Source: Holosporaceae bacterium
Lineage (GTDB): Bacteria; Pseudomonadota; Alphaproteobacteria; UBA3830
Reading direction: 5' to 3'
Length of the DNA stretch: 7,350 nucleotides
Assembly: GCA_031288435.1 (NCBI GenBank)
Contig: JAITRK010000015.1
Span: 1-7,350 of the forward strand
The notes beneath the pieces were generated by a model. The model had not been told where the DNA came from. It searched no databases and saw nothing but the letters and a program-made list of their open reading frames with translations. Both the position numbers and the translations under genes were made by a program. The stretch's first letter is position 1. Every line of letters begins with the position of its first letter. Shown here piece by piece: positions 6,711-7,350 of this stretch.

Positions 6711-7043
6711 GTGTCAATGTTTTCTTTTGGTGAGTCCTCATATGAGTCCAGGTTAATGGAGTTGTTGCAGGATAACTTCTTCAGGACTGCTAACCGAAAT
6801 AAGATCATAGCGAAGTGGGCAGCCGGCCGACTTGGCTACAATGGCAATGAAATAGATCGCTATGTGAAACACATAATTTTTTCGTATCTCATGAGCCCAA
6901 GCGATAGGCGATTAATAGATCGAATACATGCAGATTTTAAAGCAGCAAATATTCCACTGTCCGAGAATGATATTAGGGAAAAAATGAAAAATGTGGAATC
7001 TCGCATAAGAGAAAAGAGCAGATATAATGAACAAGCTAATTGA
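6711..7043 (+). CDS. F1Fo-ATPase inhibitor subunit zeta (DUF1476)
   Basis: The protein is short (110 aa), mostly helical and charged, with no signal peptide. It fits the DUF1476 family: an N-terminal FxxxxxxYESRLMELLQDNFFR segment aligning with the usual FExKF-D-E-RFKA, then the hallmark ANRNKIIAKWAAGRLG (family form ARRNKLLGxWAAxxLG), a DRYVKHII helix, and a C-terminal DRIHADFKAANIPLSENDIR. In Paracoccus the zeta subunit binds F1 and blocks ATP hydrolysis through its N-terminal region. The same role at the inner face of the membrane is likely but not shown for this divergent copy. The start may be GTG 6711 (AGGCGG 4 nt upstream) or ATG 6717 (10 nt from the same site); the difference is two residues. 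The stop overlaps the next gene by 17 nt, suggesting an operon and coupled translation. Confidence 0.88.
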   Translation: MSMFSFGESSYESRLMELLQDNFFRTANRNKIIAKWAAGRLGYNGNEIDRYVKHIIFSYLMSPSDRRLIDRIHADFKAANIPLSENDIREKMKNVESRIREKSRYNEQAN

Positions 7044-7350
7044 ACTGCTACCCAGAGATTCCATAGCAATCCTGACACTAAATAATCCAGCAAAATTGAA
7101 CGCTCTATCAACTGATTTAATGGCAGAAATTCATGAAGCGCTCAGCGGAATAGAAAAAAAATTTAATGTGCTAGTAATCACCGGAGACCAAAAGGCCTTC
7201 GCCGCCGGGGTCGACGTGTCGGAAATCCATGCGCTTTCCTATGAAAAGGCCTATCTGGATGATTTTATAGACCATCGCTGGGAAAGCGTCTTTAACGTGA
7301 AAATTCCCGTAATAGCCGCGGTTTCCGGCTATGCGCTTGGCGGTGGGTTT
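7027..7350 (+). CDS. Enoyl-CoA hydratase/isomerase (crotonase) family protein, 5' part, cut by right edge
   Basis: An open frame of 108 codons starts with ATG at 7027 and runs off the right edge. It begins with the crotonase pattern: IAILTLNNPAKLNALS (about 13-28), then VLVITGDQKAFAAGVDVSEI carrying the first oxyanion-hole loop (FAAGVD; usual form FAAGAD), then IPVIAAVSGYALGGG, the CoA-binding and second oxyanion-hole region. Family members hydrate or isomerise enoyl-CoA thioesters, commonly in beta-oxidation; the closest common annotation is enoyl-CoA hydratase. The catalytic Glu residues that separate hydratases from other crotonases lie mostly downstream, so the reaction cannot be fixed. 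The gene overlaps the zeta gene by 17 nt in another frame and has only a weak ribosome site, which fits translational coupling. Confidence 0.9.
   Translation, partial: MNKLIELLPRDSIAILTLNNPAKLNALSTDLMAEIHEALSGIEKKFNVLVITGDQKAFAAGVDVSEIHALSYEKAYLDDFIDHRWESVFNVKIPVIAAVSGYALGGGF

Overview
The window looks like an alphaproteobacterial chromosome of moderate GC with AT-rich intergenic gaps. The pointers are an F1Fo-ATPase zeta inhibitor subunit (DUF1476, essentially restricted to Alphaproteobacteria) and a four-PAS, two-TM, DivL-like histidine-kinase homologue, alongside common housekeeping families. I see no insertion sequence, phage gene, tRNA, rRNA or CRISPR array. A host-associated or other lower-GC lineage is possible, but the sequence does not settle it.

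Layout, left to right. The 5' part of an M23 (MepM/Csd3-type) envelope peptidase gene runs leftward off the edge (1-755, minus); its catalytic domain lies outside the window. Upstream of it on the same strand, across a 178-bp gap, is the DivL-like gene (934-3426, minus). A divergent promoter region (about 3427-3683) separates this from a GrpB/UPF0157-family gene (3684-4250, plus), which converges with only 21 bp between stops on comM/yifB (4272-5777, minus). comM lies 21 bp downstream of a dual-BON lipoprotein gene resembling dolP (5799-6488, minus), and these two probably form one operon. A second divergent promoter region (6489-6710) leads rightward into the ATPase zeta gene (6711-7043), whose end overlaps by 17 nt a crotonase/enoyl-CoA hydratase gene cut off by the right edge (7027-7350).

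The genes do not form one pathway. Two concern the cell envelope (M23 peptidase, DolP-like lipoprotein), one is a probable cell-cycle signalling regulator (DivL-like), one a branch-migration helicase (ComM), and two concern energy and lipid or acyl-CoA metabolism (zeta, crotonase). The most notable feature is the DivL-like protein. Its H-box has Thr in place of the phosphoacceptor His, its D-box Asp is Asn, and all G2-box glycines are gone, so it is predicted to be a pseudokinase. I found no convincing new multi-gene system here.
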